Source: Phytomonas francai (Eukaryota; Euglenozoa; Kinetoplastea; Trypanosomatida; Trypanosomatidae). From it: DNA of 60,692 nucleotides. The first letter of the stretch is position 1. Each line of letters starts with the position of its first letter. A program made the translations under genes and the position numbers. Shown here in pieces: positions 50,927 through 59,708 of this stretch. The stretch is taken from positions 161,444-222,135 of the forward strand of contig MJCC01000001.1 of NCBI GenBank assembly GCA_001766655.1. The letters run 5' to 3'. The notes under the pieces are model-generated. The model saw only the letters and a list, made by a program, of their open reading frames with translations. It was not told the origin of the DNA and ran no database searches.

Positions 50927-53900
50927 ATGTCTGCCTCCTGTTATAATCGTAGAGATATTAATGCCAAGCCTCTACTTGGCATCGACAAGCGATCAGTGAA
51001 AGGTCAATACAGCGGGAAAAATGTAAATAGCCTCAATGGATCTGAATTGTTAAGAAATCAGATTGATGCTCAATCTATCCCCTCAAGAAATCTAACCTGT
51101 AGGGATGAGGTTTCGAAACCGCTGGAGGCAGGCTATGAAACCCAGACGCCCACGGTAGCGTTATCATCCGAAATTATCAATCCTTCGCCAAGCTCAAAAC
51201 CAAAAACCGGATGCCCTATCTCTGAACGAATACCAAGTTCGCCGATGTGTTCTTTTGTTTTCACGCAAAATTCCGTTTTCACAGAAGATGCCGTCAATAA
51301 TTCTCTCGAAAATCAATTGGACTATAATCGCCTTAGACGCCATGAAGGCAATCCAGATGCCTCTTCGGACGGAAAGTCTATCATGAAAGATGCATTCGTG
51401 CAATCTGTAGAGGTTAATACAGGCACCGTTGGTGGGTGTCCTTTTACAGGCGAACAACCCTCACTAATATCGTTAGAAAATCCTCATCAATCTTCCATAT
51501 CAGACAATACTCAGCCTCCTAATGTGTGTGAAAGCAACCGTGTCCTTCGCAGTGATTTGATTTTAGATTTCTCTCAAGGTGGAGGTTTTAGGTTTTCCGA
51601 GGAAATCGAACGCAGTGAAAAGAAATGCGAATTATCTAGCCTTGGTGATGGATATACACTAAAACGTTTTCGGAATTTGCCAGACGAATCGAAATCTAAC
51701 GTAAGGGAGGACCGGATGCCTCGTGAAAAATCCTTAAACAGCTATTCACTTTCAATGGATAGAAGAAACAGGAGAAGAAGTAGAAGTGCATCCGAGTTAG
51801 TGCATTGCATATCACCTTTTTCTCAGTTTCCCCCTGAAGAGAATAGTTTATCATCTGTTCAATTCTTCAAGGGGCGTCATTCCTCGCCTCTTCCTCCTAC
51901 AGCCTCGCGAGATTTTCCCATTTCTCGCGCAATTTCAACGGACGGGCGAAATAAAAGCCTGGAGGAAATACTCAAGGATTCTCATGCGCAAACGTGGAGC
52001 AATGCAGATCCCTCCATTCTTAAGTTCTATAAAGAGATCGACAGTACGAATCACGACCTCAAGGTACCGCACGCCTCTTCAACATTTTCGCTAATCGGTG
52101 ACAAGGATTCTGCGAGCTTTAAATGCGAAAAGAAAAGTAAAAAAGGTCCGTGTTTGTCATCCTCGTGGCCCTTCAATACTCTGGATACCCGAAAAGACCT
52201 TTTAAGTATGCCGTCCACGCAAGCAAAAGAGCTTGAAAGCAGGAAATACATAAATATGGCGGATTGTCTGAAGGTTTGCTCGCCGCGCCCCAGCAAGGTT
52301 GTGCGGCGGAATGAAAAAGAGGATGGCAAACATCCCGCTCTTTTAGGGGTTTCTCTTCCACTAAAGCCCAGAGATGCCTTTTTTGTCTGGGATCAACAGG
52401 TAAGCAGGAAGGAGGTCGTGAATACGGCAAGCCCATGCCAGTTTATCCCCGATAAAAGCGCTGAAGGGTGGGAACTCCAATGGGGAATGCCAGAAAAACA
52501 GAAAATGACGGACCTTCACGCATCCTCTCGCTCTCGAGATTCTCGATGCCAATCGTACCCGAGGCTTTCTGTCCTTCAAGAGGATGAAAGCGAGGGAGAG
52601 GGGGACGGGGGTGGGATTATTTGGACGACAGGGATGGAGGAAAAGAGTTTCTTACCATTAACCGAACAAGAGGTCATTTCGCATGGTCGCGCTCACCGGC
52701 AGGCGCACGGATGCTTTTCTGCCAACGCGCACCGCACCTTCGTCGGGGCAGGGGAGGGTCCGCACCGCGTGCAGGATATCCTCGACTACAACAAGAGTGA
52801 AAAGAAAAGCCTTGATAGTGCTCATAATAATAGTGCGTATGAGTTTAATAATTATGGTGAGAACAATGATGAAAGCAGATCGTGTAGTTTGGGATGGGAG
52901 GGCCCCCAGACGCCGCTTTCGGTCTGCCCGAGGCTGATAGCACCGCGTTTTGACATCTTTTCTTACGTTTCCTCTCATCCCTCCACCTCCTCGGTGAGCC
53001 TTCACAGAAGCAATCGACAATCACAATTAAACTGGAAGAATACCAATTCCTGCGCGTTGCCATCGGATCTCTCCAATGTTGGGGTTAAAAGAGACATTGA
53101 TGCAGAAGTTAGGCAGGTGAGGCATTCAATATGTGTGGTGGACCACGTTGATAAGATGGAAAGCAGACGAAGTATCTTTACGGAGGATGAAAAAGTAAGG
53201 AGGGATTCTCACGATGTAGGGCGCCAGCGATCACGTTCCCTTTTCCAATATTCACCGTACGAGATTCCAGTAAAGGCAAAATTTCCCATGAGCCCTTTAC
53301 CAACGAGGATCACCTCCACACAGCTCTCCACACCAGATAGGATTGGAATTCAAAACGTTCCACTGCATTTTTTAACAAACCTACGAAACGAGCGAGAGGA
53401 GGAAGAAGAAATTCTACCTCTTTCTTCTTCGACTCCGCCGGCGAGGGAGCTTTTTGTTTCGAACTCTCGTGAACGGCGTAATATCTCGTCATCTTTTTTT
53501 CCTTCTTCCTTTTCTTTCGCGCGCGCGGCTGTCGAAGGCTCTTTTAACGAATTACCCTCTTCCCCGCCTCCGACGAGAGAGTTTTCAAATCAAAAAAATG
53601 ACAGAGATGATAATAGCAGAAGCCTCTTTGCCAGTCTAGCGATAATACCCTCAAAAACTGCATGCGCACGAAGTTTTTCTTCTTTGAGAACCTCGGGTGT
53701 CCTTTGTACCCCATCCCCACGATCACGCACTACTACTACTATTACTATTAATAGTAATAACGATGCTGCTGAGGCGGAGGAAAGGGAGAAAATTTTTAAA
53801 GATCTCGTACAAAAGAGCGACTACGGGGAAAAGGAAGTGTTCGATTCTTCACGAAGAAGATCGTTCGAGTCCCTTCGGATGCTTTCTTCACCAAAGGCAT

Positions 53901-56503
53901 TTACGCCAACCCAAATGCGTAAATGCTTCCATCGGGACAAAATAATACCCGAAAACTTTCACGTCTACTACGGTTTCGCAAATTCCCAAGGGCATCGGCG
54001 AAAACAGGAGGATTACGTTGCGATTTTGCCGGAAATTAAAGTTTCATGTCAAAAATCAACCAAAGTCAACAACGAGGAAGAAACGAAGGAAATTGAAAAA
54101 TATGCCAGCGTTGGGGCTTTAAACTCTTCTGCGGCCTCCCTCATGAGCGCTACCTTAGCATGGGAGGGGGAATCTTGTGCGAATCTCTCCAAATCGAAGA
54201 GATTGAGCCGCGTTAAGAAGGATTTTCCAGAACCCTCTTTATGTTCCCCCGAAAACGAGGCGGCAGAGGAACTTTCTTTTGGATGTTTTGCGGTGTTTGA
54301 CGGGCATGGCGGTGATGATGTCTCGCGGCGGGCGGCGCACTACTTTCCGAGGCACTTTCAAGCAGCCGTCCGCGCACACTATCAACTTTTCGAGGAAAGG
54401 TCAAGTGGTAAGTCGCGCGGAGGGGAAAACACCCCTTCTCAAAAGGATGGAAAGACCGGTAAAGAGGAAATGTGGAGTCGCTGTCGTACAAGGCTGATGA
54501 GCGCCGCTCTCGTTCAGGCGCTTCTGCACGTGGATTTCACTATTCACAAGCGAATTTATGGGGATATGACGCGCAGCAGACAACGCTTTTCGGGCCTTCA
54601 CGCGGGATCAACTTCCTGCATCATGGCTTTTTATCGTTCTTCAGGCAGTAAAACTCCCTATGCTCAACAAAATCTACCGATTGGGCCTTCTTCTTCTTCT
54701 TCGAACTCGCATTCCACGGCAAATCATGTCAAACGGAGTTTGAAGGCTCGTAGCTTGTCGCCCCCGCCTTTATGTGCGAAAACAAGAGAGACGCTGTATC
54801 AAGTGAACACTAGTCGTTTATCCCCTTCTTCAGAGTTGAGAGGCGGCAAGCGTTTCAGATTTTCCTTTTGTAGGCCAAAGCCACCCCTTCCAGGGTGTGG
54901 ATCAGATCCTAGAGAAGAAATCAATCCCTGCGCGAGATCCGGAAACACAGAAAAGCGTAAAGAAAAAGGAGAAGCTACTGAAAATAGCAACGAAGAAAGC
55001 GACGAAGACCACAAGGAAGAGGACCTTCTTGAGCGTGACCAGGTTGTGCGGTTATCCATCGCCAACCTTGGCGATTGCCGGGCAGTGATTGGAGCCCTCG
55101 ACTCCGGCGCTCTTTTCTTCCAAACACACGATCATCGCGTGCGAAGCTGCCCTGGTGAGATTGAGCGAATCAAAAAAAACGGCGGGAACGTCCTCTACGA
55201 TCGCGTGGAGGGCTGTCTAGACATCACGCGCGGACTGGGCGATTACGATTACAAAACTCACCCCACCACGTGGTGGAAGCAAGAGGAAGAGAGGAGTCCT
55301 TCTAACGCAAAAATACCTTTTGATATTCAGAAAATGGGTCGTGAAGATGACGCCCACGAAGGGGATTCTTTTGAGCAACCTTCTTATGAATTTACCAGCT
55401 CCCCATATGGAGGGAATATCATCAGCAATATTGCTGATATCTACGAGTGTGAAGTCCGACATCATGATTTTCTTCTGATCGCCTCAGATGGGGTCTGGGA
55501 TTACATGTCCTCTGCCGAGGTTACGGCCTTTGTGGCTTCCGAGCTGCGCAGGCTCCTGCAAGAGGAGCTCGTGCAAGGTAAAGCTCGGCGTTGGGAGACT
55601 CCAAATACGGTTCCTCCTGCTTCTTCCTTTCACTTAAGCGAAGGATCCGTTGTGGGAGCAAAAAAGGCAATGCGAGGGCGTCTCACAAGCCCATGCGAGA
55701 ATCATTTTCAATCGGGTTCTGAAATCTTCACAAGGGAAGGGTGGCAACCTCTATTATCCCCCCGTGAAAGTGTGAATTTTGAGGAGAATTATAGTACTCT
55801 AATGCATTCGCACAGTGTTTTAGCTCGATCGCAGAAATCTCACGAGGAGGCTTTGTCAGATGGCGTTTCTCTTCAAGCCCCCTCCTTACAATTTCCACGC
55901 CTTCCTATCGTTCCTTCTCTCACGAGCATTGCTACTGATAGCAAACCTCTTGTTGATGTTGAGCACGGCCTTCATAACGAAACGCAAAACACCTATAAGA
56001 ACGCCATTGATAATTTCGGGGAGAACAAGTGGAATAGGGCGCTTGAGGAGATTCCATCAGCCATTTTACCTTCTTTGAAGGCACCTGGGAACGAGAGAGG
56101 GGAAAGGTGCTTTAATAGGGATTACAATCTATTAGATGCGATGCGTTCAGCTGATGATTTCCAAGATTCATCTCAGATCCCGACAACCCCTGTGTTTGGT
56201 AACAGTAAACCGAGATTTTCCTGCGTATCACCTCTGTCTAATGCCGAAGAAACAAATCTTCCCGATATTGATAAGAAATATGATAATAATAGTAGCATTC
56301 TTCCATTAAATCTCACCCTCACAAAAGCAATTGAAGGGGATCAAACTTCACGGCATCGTTTAATTTTACAACGCACGGCCGACCATCTCGTGGAGCATGT
56401 GCTCTGCTCATTGAATGGCAGTGATAACATAACGGTAATCCTCGTATTGTTTTCATTTTCTCAGGAAACCACTCATGAGCGATTGGGAGAGTGCTTATAT
56501 TAG
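50927..56503 (+). CDS. Giant PP2C/PPM-family protein phosphatase with inserts in the catalytic domain
   Basis: Length 1858 residues from the first ATG after the acceptor. Residues 1-1000 are Ser/Arg/Asn-rich and probably disordered. The PP2C domain occupies about 1000-1850, three times the usual 250-300 residues. The motifs appear in the right order: R-R-K-Q-E-D-Y (1024-1030), V-F-D-G-H-G-G (metal ligand Asp1125), G-S-T-S at about 1227, N-L-G-D-C-R-A-V (about 1380), D-I-T-R-G-L-G-D, A-S-D-G-V-W-D (metal ligand Asp1521) and G-S-D-N-I-T (metal ligand Asp1833). Low-complexity inserts lie between nearly every pair; the longest is about 300 residues before the last motif. All expected metal ligands are present, so the enzyme is probably an active Mn/Mg-dependent Ser/Thr phosphatase. 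There is no membrane segment in the chosen frame. Substrate is unknown. Confidence 0.9.
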   Translation: MSASCYNRRDINAKPLLGIDKRSVKGQYSGKNVNSLNGSELLRNQIDAQSIPSRNLTCRDEVSKPLEAGYETQTPTVALSSEIINPSPSSKPKTGCPISERIPSSPMCSFVFTQNSVFTEDAVNNSLENQLDYNRLRRHEGNPDASSDGKSIMKDAFVQSVEVNTGTVGGCPFTGEQPSLISLENPHQSSISDNTQPPNVCESNRVLRSDLILDFSQGGGFRFSEEIERSEKKCELSSLGDGYTLKRFRNLPDESKSNVREDRMPREKSLNSYSLSMDRRNRRRSRSASELVHCISPFSQFPPEENSLSSVQFFKGRHSSPLPPTASRDFPISRAISTDGRNKSLEEILKDSHAQTWSNADPSILKFYKEIDSTNHDLKVPHASSTFSLIGDKDSASFKCEKKSKKGPCLSSSWPFNTLDTRKDLLSMPSTQAKELESRKYINMADCLKVCSPRPSKVVRRNEKEDGKHPALLGVSLPLKPRDAFFVWDQQVSRKEVVNTASPCQFIPDKSAEGWELQWGMPEKQKMTDLHASSRSRDSRCQSYPRLSVLQEDESEGEGDGGGIIWTTGMEEKSFLPLTEQEVISHGRAHRQAHGCFSANAHRTFVGAGEGPHRVQDILDYNKSEKKSLDSAHNNSAYEFNNYGENNDESRSCSLGWEGPQTPLSVCPRLIAPRFDIFSYVSSHPSTSSVSLHRSNRQSQLNWKNTNSCALPSDLSNVGVKRDIDAEVRQVRHSICVVDHVDKMESRRSIFTEDEKVRRDSHDVGRQRSRSLFQYSPYEIPVKAKFPMSPLPTRITSTQLSTPDRIGIQNVPLHFLTNLRNEREEEEEILPLSSSTPPARELFVSNSRERRNISSSFFPSSFSFARAAVEGSFNELPSSPPPTREFSNQKNDRDDNSRSLFASLAIIPSKTACARSFSSLRTSGVLCTPSPRSRTTTTITINSNNDAAEAEEREKIFKDLVQKSDYGEKEVFDSSRRRSFESLRMLSSPKAFTPTQMRKCFHRDKIIPENFHVYYGFANSQGHRRKQEDYVAILPEIKVSCQKSTKVNNEEETKEIEKYASVGALNSSAASLMSATLAWEGESCANLSKSKRLSRVKKDFPEPSLCSPENEAAEELSFGCFAVFDGHGGDDVSRRAAHYFPRHFQAAVRAHYQLFEERSSGKSRGGENTPSQKDGKTGKEEMWSRCRTRLMSAALVQALLHVDFTIHKRIYGDMTRSRQRFSGLHAGSTSCIMAFYRSSGSKTPYAQQNLPIGPSSSSSNSHSTANHVKRSLKARSLSPPPLCAKTRETLYQVNTSRLSPSSELRGGKRFRFSFCRPKPPLPGCGSDPREEINPCARSGNTEKRKEKGEATENSNEESDEDHKEEDLLERDQVVRLSIANLGDCRAVIGALDSGALFFQTHDHRVRSCPGEIERIKKNGGNVLYDRVEGCLDITRGLGDYDYKTHPTTWWKQEEERSPSNAKIPFDIQKMGREDDAHEGDSFEQPSYEFTSSPYGGNIISNIADIYECEVRHHDFLLIASDGVWDYMSSAEVTAFVASELRRLLQEELVQGKARRWETPNTVPPASSFHLSEGSVVGAKKAMRGRLTSPCENHFQSGSEIFTREGWQPLLSPRESVNFEENYSTLMHSHSVLARSQKSHEEALSDGVSLQAPSLQFPRLPIVPSLTSIATDSKPLVDVEHGLHNETQNTYKNAIDNFGENKWNRALEEIPSAILPSLKAPGNERGERCFNRDYNLLDAMRSADDFQDSSQIPTTPVFGNSKPRFSCVSPLSNAEETNLPDIDKKYDNNSSILPLNLTLTKAIEGDQTSRHRLILQRTADHLVEHVLCSLNGSDNITVILVLFSFSQETTHERLGECLY

Positions 56504-57059
56504 TGATTTTTTTAAACTCCTAATGGGTGATGTAGTGATCCGAGTTTCATATGTGTAACGTTAATTGTACTGATGCTGTTTTAGGCACAATTCACTCATT
56601 GTATCAAGACGAAGAAAAGGGATATGTTTTGTCGTCAAAATTGCTATCCAACCCCACTGCGTCCTGGCTATTTTTTCTCCTCCTTTTAGGATACATCCTC
56701 AATTGTGTTATCCATTACACCATTTTTTAGTTATTGTTCTTCTTTAACAATGATGAACCTGATTTTTCTGAACAATGGACAGCCTCCTCCCTAATGTGTT
56801 GTCTTCGTTTCCCTACCCCCATCTCCAAGTCAAGATAGCAAATTGAGTAAAGGGGACACACTATCGCGCCGATCCCCCCCCCCCCCCCCTATCAACAACG
56901 TCACAGTCGCACGGCGTATCCCACTCAATTTCGGCAGTTTCTCTACCTTCTCCCCGGTTTGCTCGGGTAGGAAAGGGATCCCGGCGTCCTCCGCACCGTC
57001 TCCCACCGTTGCAGTAGCCGCGCCGTGCCAGCGTGCGACGGATTGGACGGGGCCGGGGC
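56504..57059. other. Intergenic spacer with C16 run
   Basis: About 555 bp, with a run of 16 C at 56874-56889. A pyrimidine-rich stretch with AG near 57012-57013 lies about 45 bases before the PTH2 start. Frames over the C run are out of phase with the next gene. No separate gene is supported. Confidence 0.6.
56874..56889. repeat. C16 homopolymer
   Basis: 16 consecutive C in the spacer before PTH2. Confidence 0.95.
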
Positions 57060-57608
57060 ATGGTGCTCCCCCCCCTCCTCCTCATGCTCGTCTTCGCCGC
57101 GGGGCTCGCGTGCGGGGTCGTCCTCGGGCGCCCCCTACGCACCGCCGCGCCGCGGCTCCTCGGCGCCCGCCCCCTGGGCACCGGCGAGGAGCTCAAAATG
57201 AGCCTCGTCGTCCGCCGCGACCTCCGCATGGGCGCGGGGAAGGCCGCCGCGCAGTGCGCGCACGCCGCCGTCGCCGTCGTCGAGGAGGTCCTCGCGCTGC
57301 GCGCGGCCGGCCCGCCTCACGCATCCGCTAGCACGGCCCTTGTCCCGCACGCGGGGGAGGGGCACGCGTGGGTGCGCTGGCACGCGGCCTGGCGGGCGAG
57401 CGGGAGCACGAAGGTCGTCCTGCAGTGCCCGGACGAGGCCGGGCTCCGGGGGGTCGCCGCGCTCGCGAAGGCCCGCCATCTCCCCTTCTTCGTCGTCCGA
57501 GACGCCGGACGGACGCAGGTGATGGCGGGGAGCTGCACCGTCGTCGCCGTCGGGCCGGCGCCGCGCGGCCTCGTTGACCAAGTCACCGGCAACTTGAAGC
57601 TGCTTTAA
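57060..57608 (+). CDS. PTH2: Peptidyl-tRNA hydrolase 2 (PTH2/Bit1 family), N-terminally anchored
   Basis: Length 182 residues. I start at the ATG 57060 because the upstream in-frame codon is GTG. Residues 3-24 form a hydrophobic anchor, as in animal PTH2/Bit1, which sits on the mitochondrial outer membrane. The PTH2 domain (about 45-182) begins K-M-S-L-V-V-R-R-D-L-x-M-G-A-G-K-x-A-A-Q-C-A-H-A. It continues with S-T-K-V-V-L-Q and ends F-V-V-R-D-A-G-R-T-Q-V-x-x-G-S-x-T-V-x-A-V-G-P. The conserved Lys, His and Asp-Ala-Gly-x-Thr are all present. The enzyme hydrolyses peptidyl-tRNA released by stalled ribosomes, recycling tRNA. The gene is very GC-rich. The anchor could instead lead to ER or the mitochondrial outer membrane; that is inferred. 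Confidence 0.92.
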   Translation: MVLPPLLLMLVFAAGLACGVVLGRPLRTAAPRLLGARPLGTGEELKMSLVVRRDLRMGAGKAAAQCAHAAVAVVEEVLALRAAGPPHASASTALVPHAGEGHAWVRWHAAWRASGSTKVVLQCPDEAGLRGVAALAKARHLPFFVVRDAGRTQVMAGSCTVVAVGPAPRGLVDQVTGNLKLL

Positions 57609-57831
57609 AACAGTAGAATGTAAAATAAGATGCAAAAAAAAAAAGGGGGGGAGAAGAAAACGGAGAAAGGTGTCGATGTATGGATAACTATGGGTTCACA
57701 AGATCGATTTGCTTCTTTTTCTTGGTATTATCATTATTATTATGATTACACACAGGAAAGGGCTTTCTAAGCAGCTTACTTTATCCCAGAAAATAATTAA
57801 AAGATCTTTTCAGATAATACCTTCATCAACC

Positions 57832-59121
57832 ATGACGCAAAATCTTTTCGTAGCAGAAGGCGTTGACATTCTACGGCAGTCTGAGGGGGAAGAACGGGAG
57901 TTGGATCAAGCACGATCACGAATTAAAGGCGGCAAAAATGGCGGCGATCAGCTTGTTTTTATTGCCCAAAAATACCAAAGCCTATTACAGCGGTGTGTTC
58001 AAGGGATGGAAATTCTCAACCACGTAAGGCATAACACACTTAACGAGGCGACTTCTCAAAATGACCCTTATAGTCGAAAGCTATCCGATTTTTGTACTCA
58101 GAAGATACTCGAAGGCATAAAACAATGCAAAAGAATCACAAACACGCTGGATAGCATCTCCTTTCCTGTAAGCCATGTAGATCTTATCAAACGCGAGGGC
58201 TACGTGATTGAGAGTCACATCTTTTTCCACGATGGCAAGCGCTTTCCCCTCAAAGGAAAGGAAAAGGCGCTCTCGCAGGAGTTCAGCCTCTCCGATGGCA
58301 CCTACGTTCTCTTGATCAAAAACCTCGACGACTACACGCTCGCGCGACCGGAGGTTAGTGTCTTCCTCAAACTCATTCCAAAGGACGAGGCTGAAGCGGC
58401 AGGTTCTGCATTCGAATTCTTGCTCTCGTGCGGCTGCGCATGGCGAAAATCATTCGGGAATTTTACCAATAATAACATTGAGAACAATATGATATTGAAG
58501 CTCCAGGTGCGCTCGTCAGGGATGCGGGAATCTCACATCGAGGTGCAGCTGCAAAAGTGGATCCCAGTGGGGAGCCCATCCACTGCTAATGCAAGAGAAG
58601 GACGCCACGGAATGTCTGGAACCAGCGCGGAAAATGCCCATCATTTTGAAAATCTAGGAAAGAAACAGGAAGAGGGGAGGGGAGAATTATTGGGAAACCG
58701 CTGGGTAGGTGAGCTTCCAAGGCTTCCCGATAACGAATTGGACGCGTTGGCGGCGTTTAACGTTCCACAGTCGGATCTCCCTAAACAGGTTAGCAGCGCG
58801 GAGGATTCGGCGGGTGGACCAGCGTCAACCGCGCCTTCTTCTTCTTTTTCGGCAAGTAGAGGAGGAAAAAATTCATGGACAGTGTTGGAAAGCCTAACCG
58901 TCCCCCACAGAGGAGATCACGGAAGGCAAGAATTTGCGCAGATTCCAGATCCTGTGGAGTATCGCCCAAAGGGTAAGGATTGCCAGCAGCGGATGCAAAT
59001 TTTACGCGGGATGCTAAACGCCTGGCCGTTGGAAGGTGTTCCCATGGTGAAAATTCCGACGGGAAGCCAGCAAATTTTAAATTCCGTTTATGCTCTTCCC
59101 CTTCCTACAGAAATCGAATAG
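57832..59121 (+). CDS. Unknown protein, 429 residues
   Basis: The frame is open from a TTG at 57709, and an in-frame ATG exists at 57742. A T-rich tract followed by an AG at about 57752-57753 suggests that 57742 lies upstream of the trans-splice site, so I prefer ATG 57832. I do not recognise the family. Residues about 38-110 are helical (Q-K-Y-Q-S-L-L-Q-R-C and I-K-Q-C-K-R-I-T). Residues about 115-240 alternate hydrophobic residues in a pattern suggesting a beta-sandwich. The rest is Ser/Gly-rich linker with a short conserved-looking end (W-P-L-E-G-V-P-M-V-K-I-P). There is no signal peptide or membrane segment. A helical N-terminus plus beta-domain is seen in several scaffold proteins, but no function is assigned. 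Confidence 0.65.
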   Translation: MTQNLFVAEGVDILRQSEGEERELDQARSRIKGGKNGGDQLVFIAQKYQSLLQRCVQGMEILNHVRHNTLNEATSQNDPYSRKLSDFCTQKILEGIKQCKRITNTLDSISFPVSHVDLIKREGYVIESHIFFHDGKRFPLKGKEKALSQEFSLSDGTYVLLIKNLDDYTLARPEVSVFLKLIPKDEAEAAGSAFEFLLSCGCAWRKSFGNFTNNNIENNMILKLQVRSSGMRESHIEVQLQKWIPVGSPSTANAREGRHGMSGTSAENAHHFENLGKKQEEGRGELLGNRWVGELPRLPDNELDALAAFNVPQSDLPKQVSSAEDSAGGPASTAPSSSFSASRGGKNSWTVLESLTVPHRGDHGRQEFAQIPDPVEYRPKGKDCQQRMQILRGMLNAWPLEGVPMVKIPTGSQQILNSVYALPLPTEIE

Positions 59122-59708
59122 AATAAAATTTACCGGTTTAAATAAGTACCTTCCTAGTTCTTTTCTGTAACTCACTTTTGATGCTTTCAAAATTTGAGGA
59201 TTGCTTCAATTTCAATCCCACCCTCCCTACTTCCTCAAAAGTCAAACAACTTAGAAAAAAAAGGAAAATGGCGGGACTCATGTGGATTGAAGCGCTACTC
59301 CCCTCCCTCTAGGTACATCAAACTATTGTGGAAAGTAGTGTGCTCTCTCTCTATGTATATATTTTTTTTGACAACCGAGTAGAAGCGAAGAGAAAGTGGA
59401 AAACTGCTTCACAATGAACCTATACTTTAGTAGTGTGCTGTGCTATTTTGCGAATTAACACCATCCCATTGTATCTATTAAAAAAAAAAAAGGTCCATGT
59501 GGTGGTAATAAAGGATCCATCGGCAGTGGGAGTTTTTGATTAAAACTTATGTGTTACTGACATTTATTCGACACTTTTTTACGAGACTGCACTGAATTTT
59601 CATCCATCCGGTGAGTTTTATGTGTTTGAGGGGGAGGATCTTACTGGAAATGGTAGACTTTCTCTTTCCCTATATTTTAATCCCCCTTTTTTATTGATAA
59701 ATTAGAGA
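59122..59708. other. Intergenic spacer
   Basis: About 590 bp, with an A run near 59480-59491 and pyrimidine-rich stretches. It ends in a strong acceptor-like tract. No gene is seen. Confidence 0.6.
59659..59705 (+). promoter_or_regulatory. Candidate trans-splice acceptor for flavoprotein gene
   Basis: Two C/T tracts (59659-59670 and 59681-59693) are followed by an AG at 59704-59705, three bases before the ATG at 59709. Confidence 0.6.

Noticed and set aside
57709..57831. Hydrophobic N-terminal extension of the 57832 protein
   Set aside because: Starts with TTG; the in-frame ATG at 57742 lies upstream of a probable acceptor AG near 57753.
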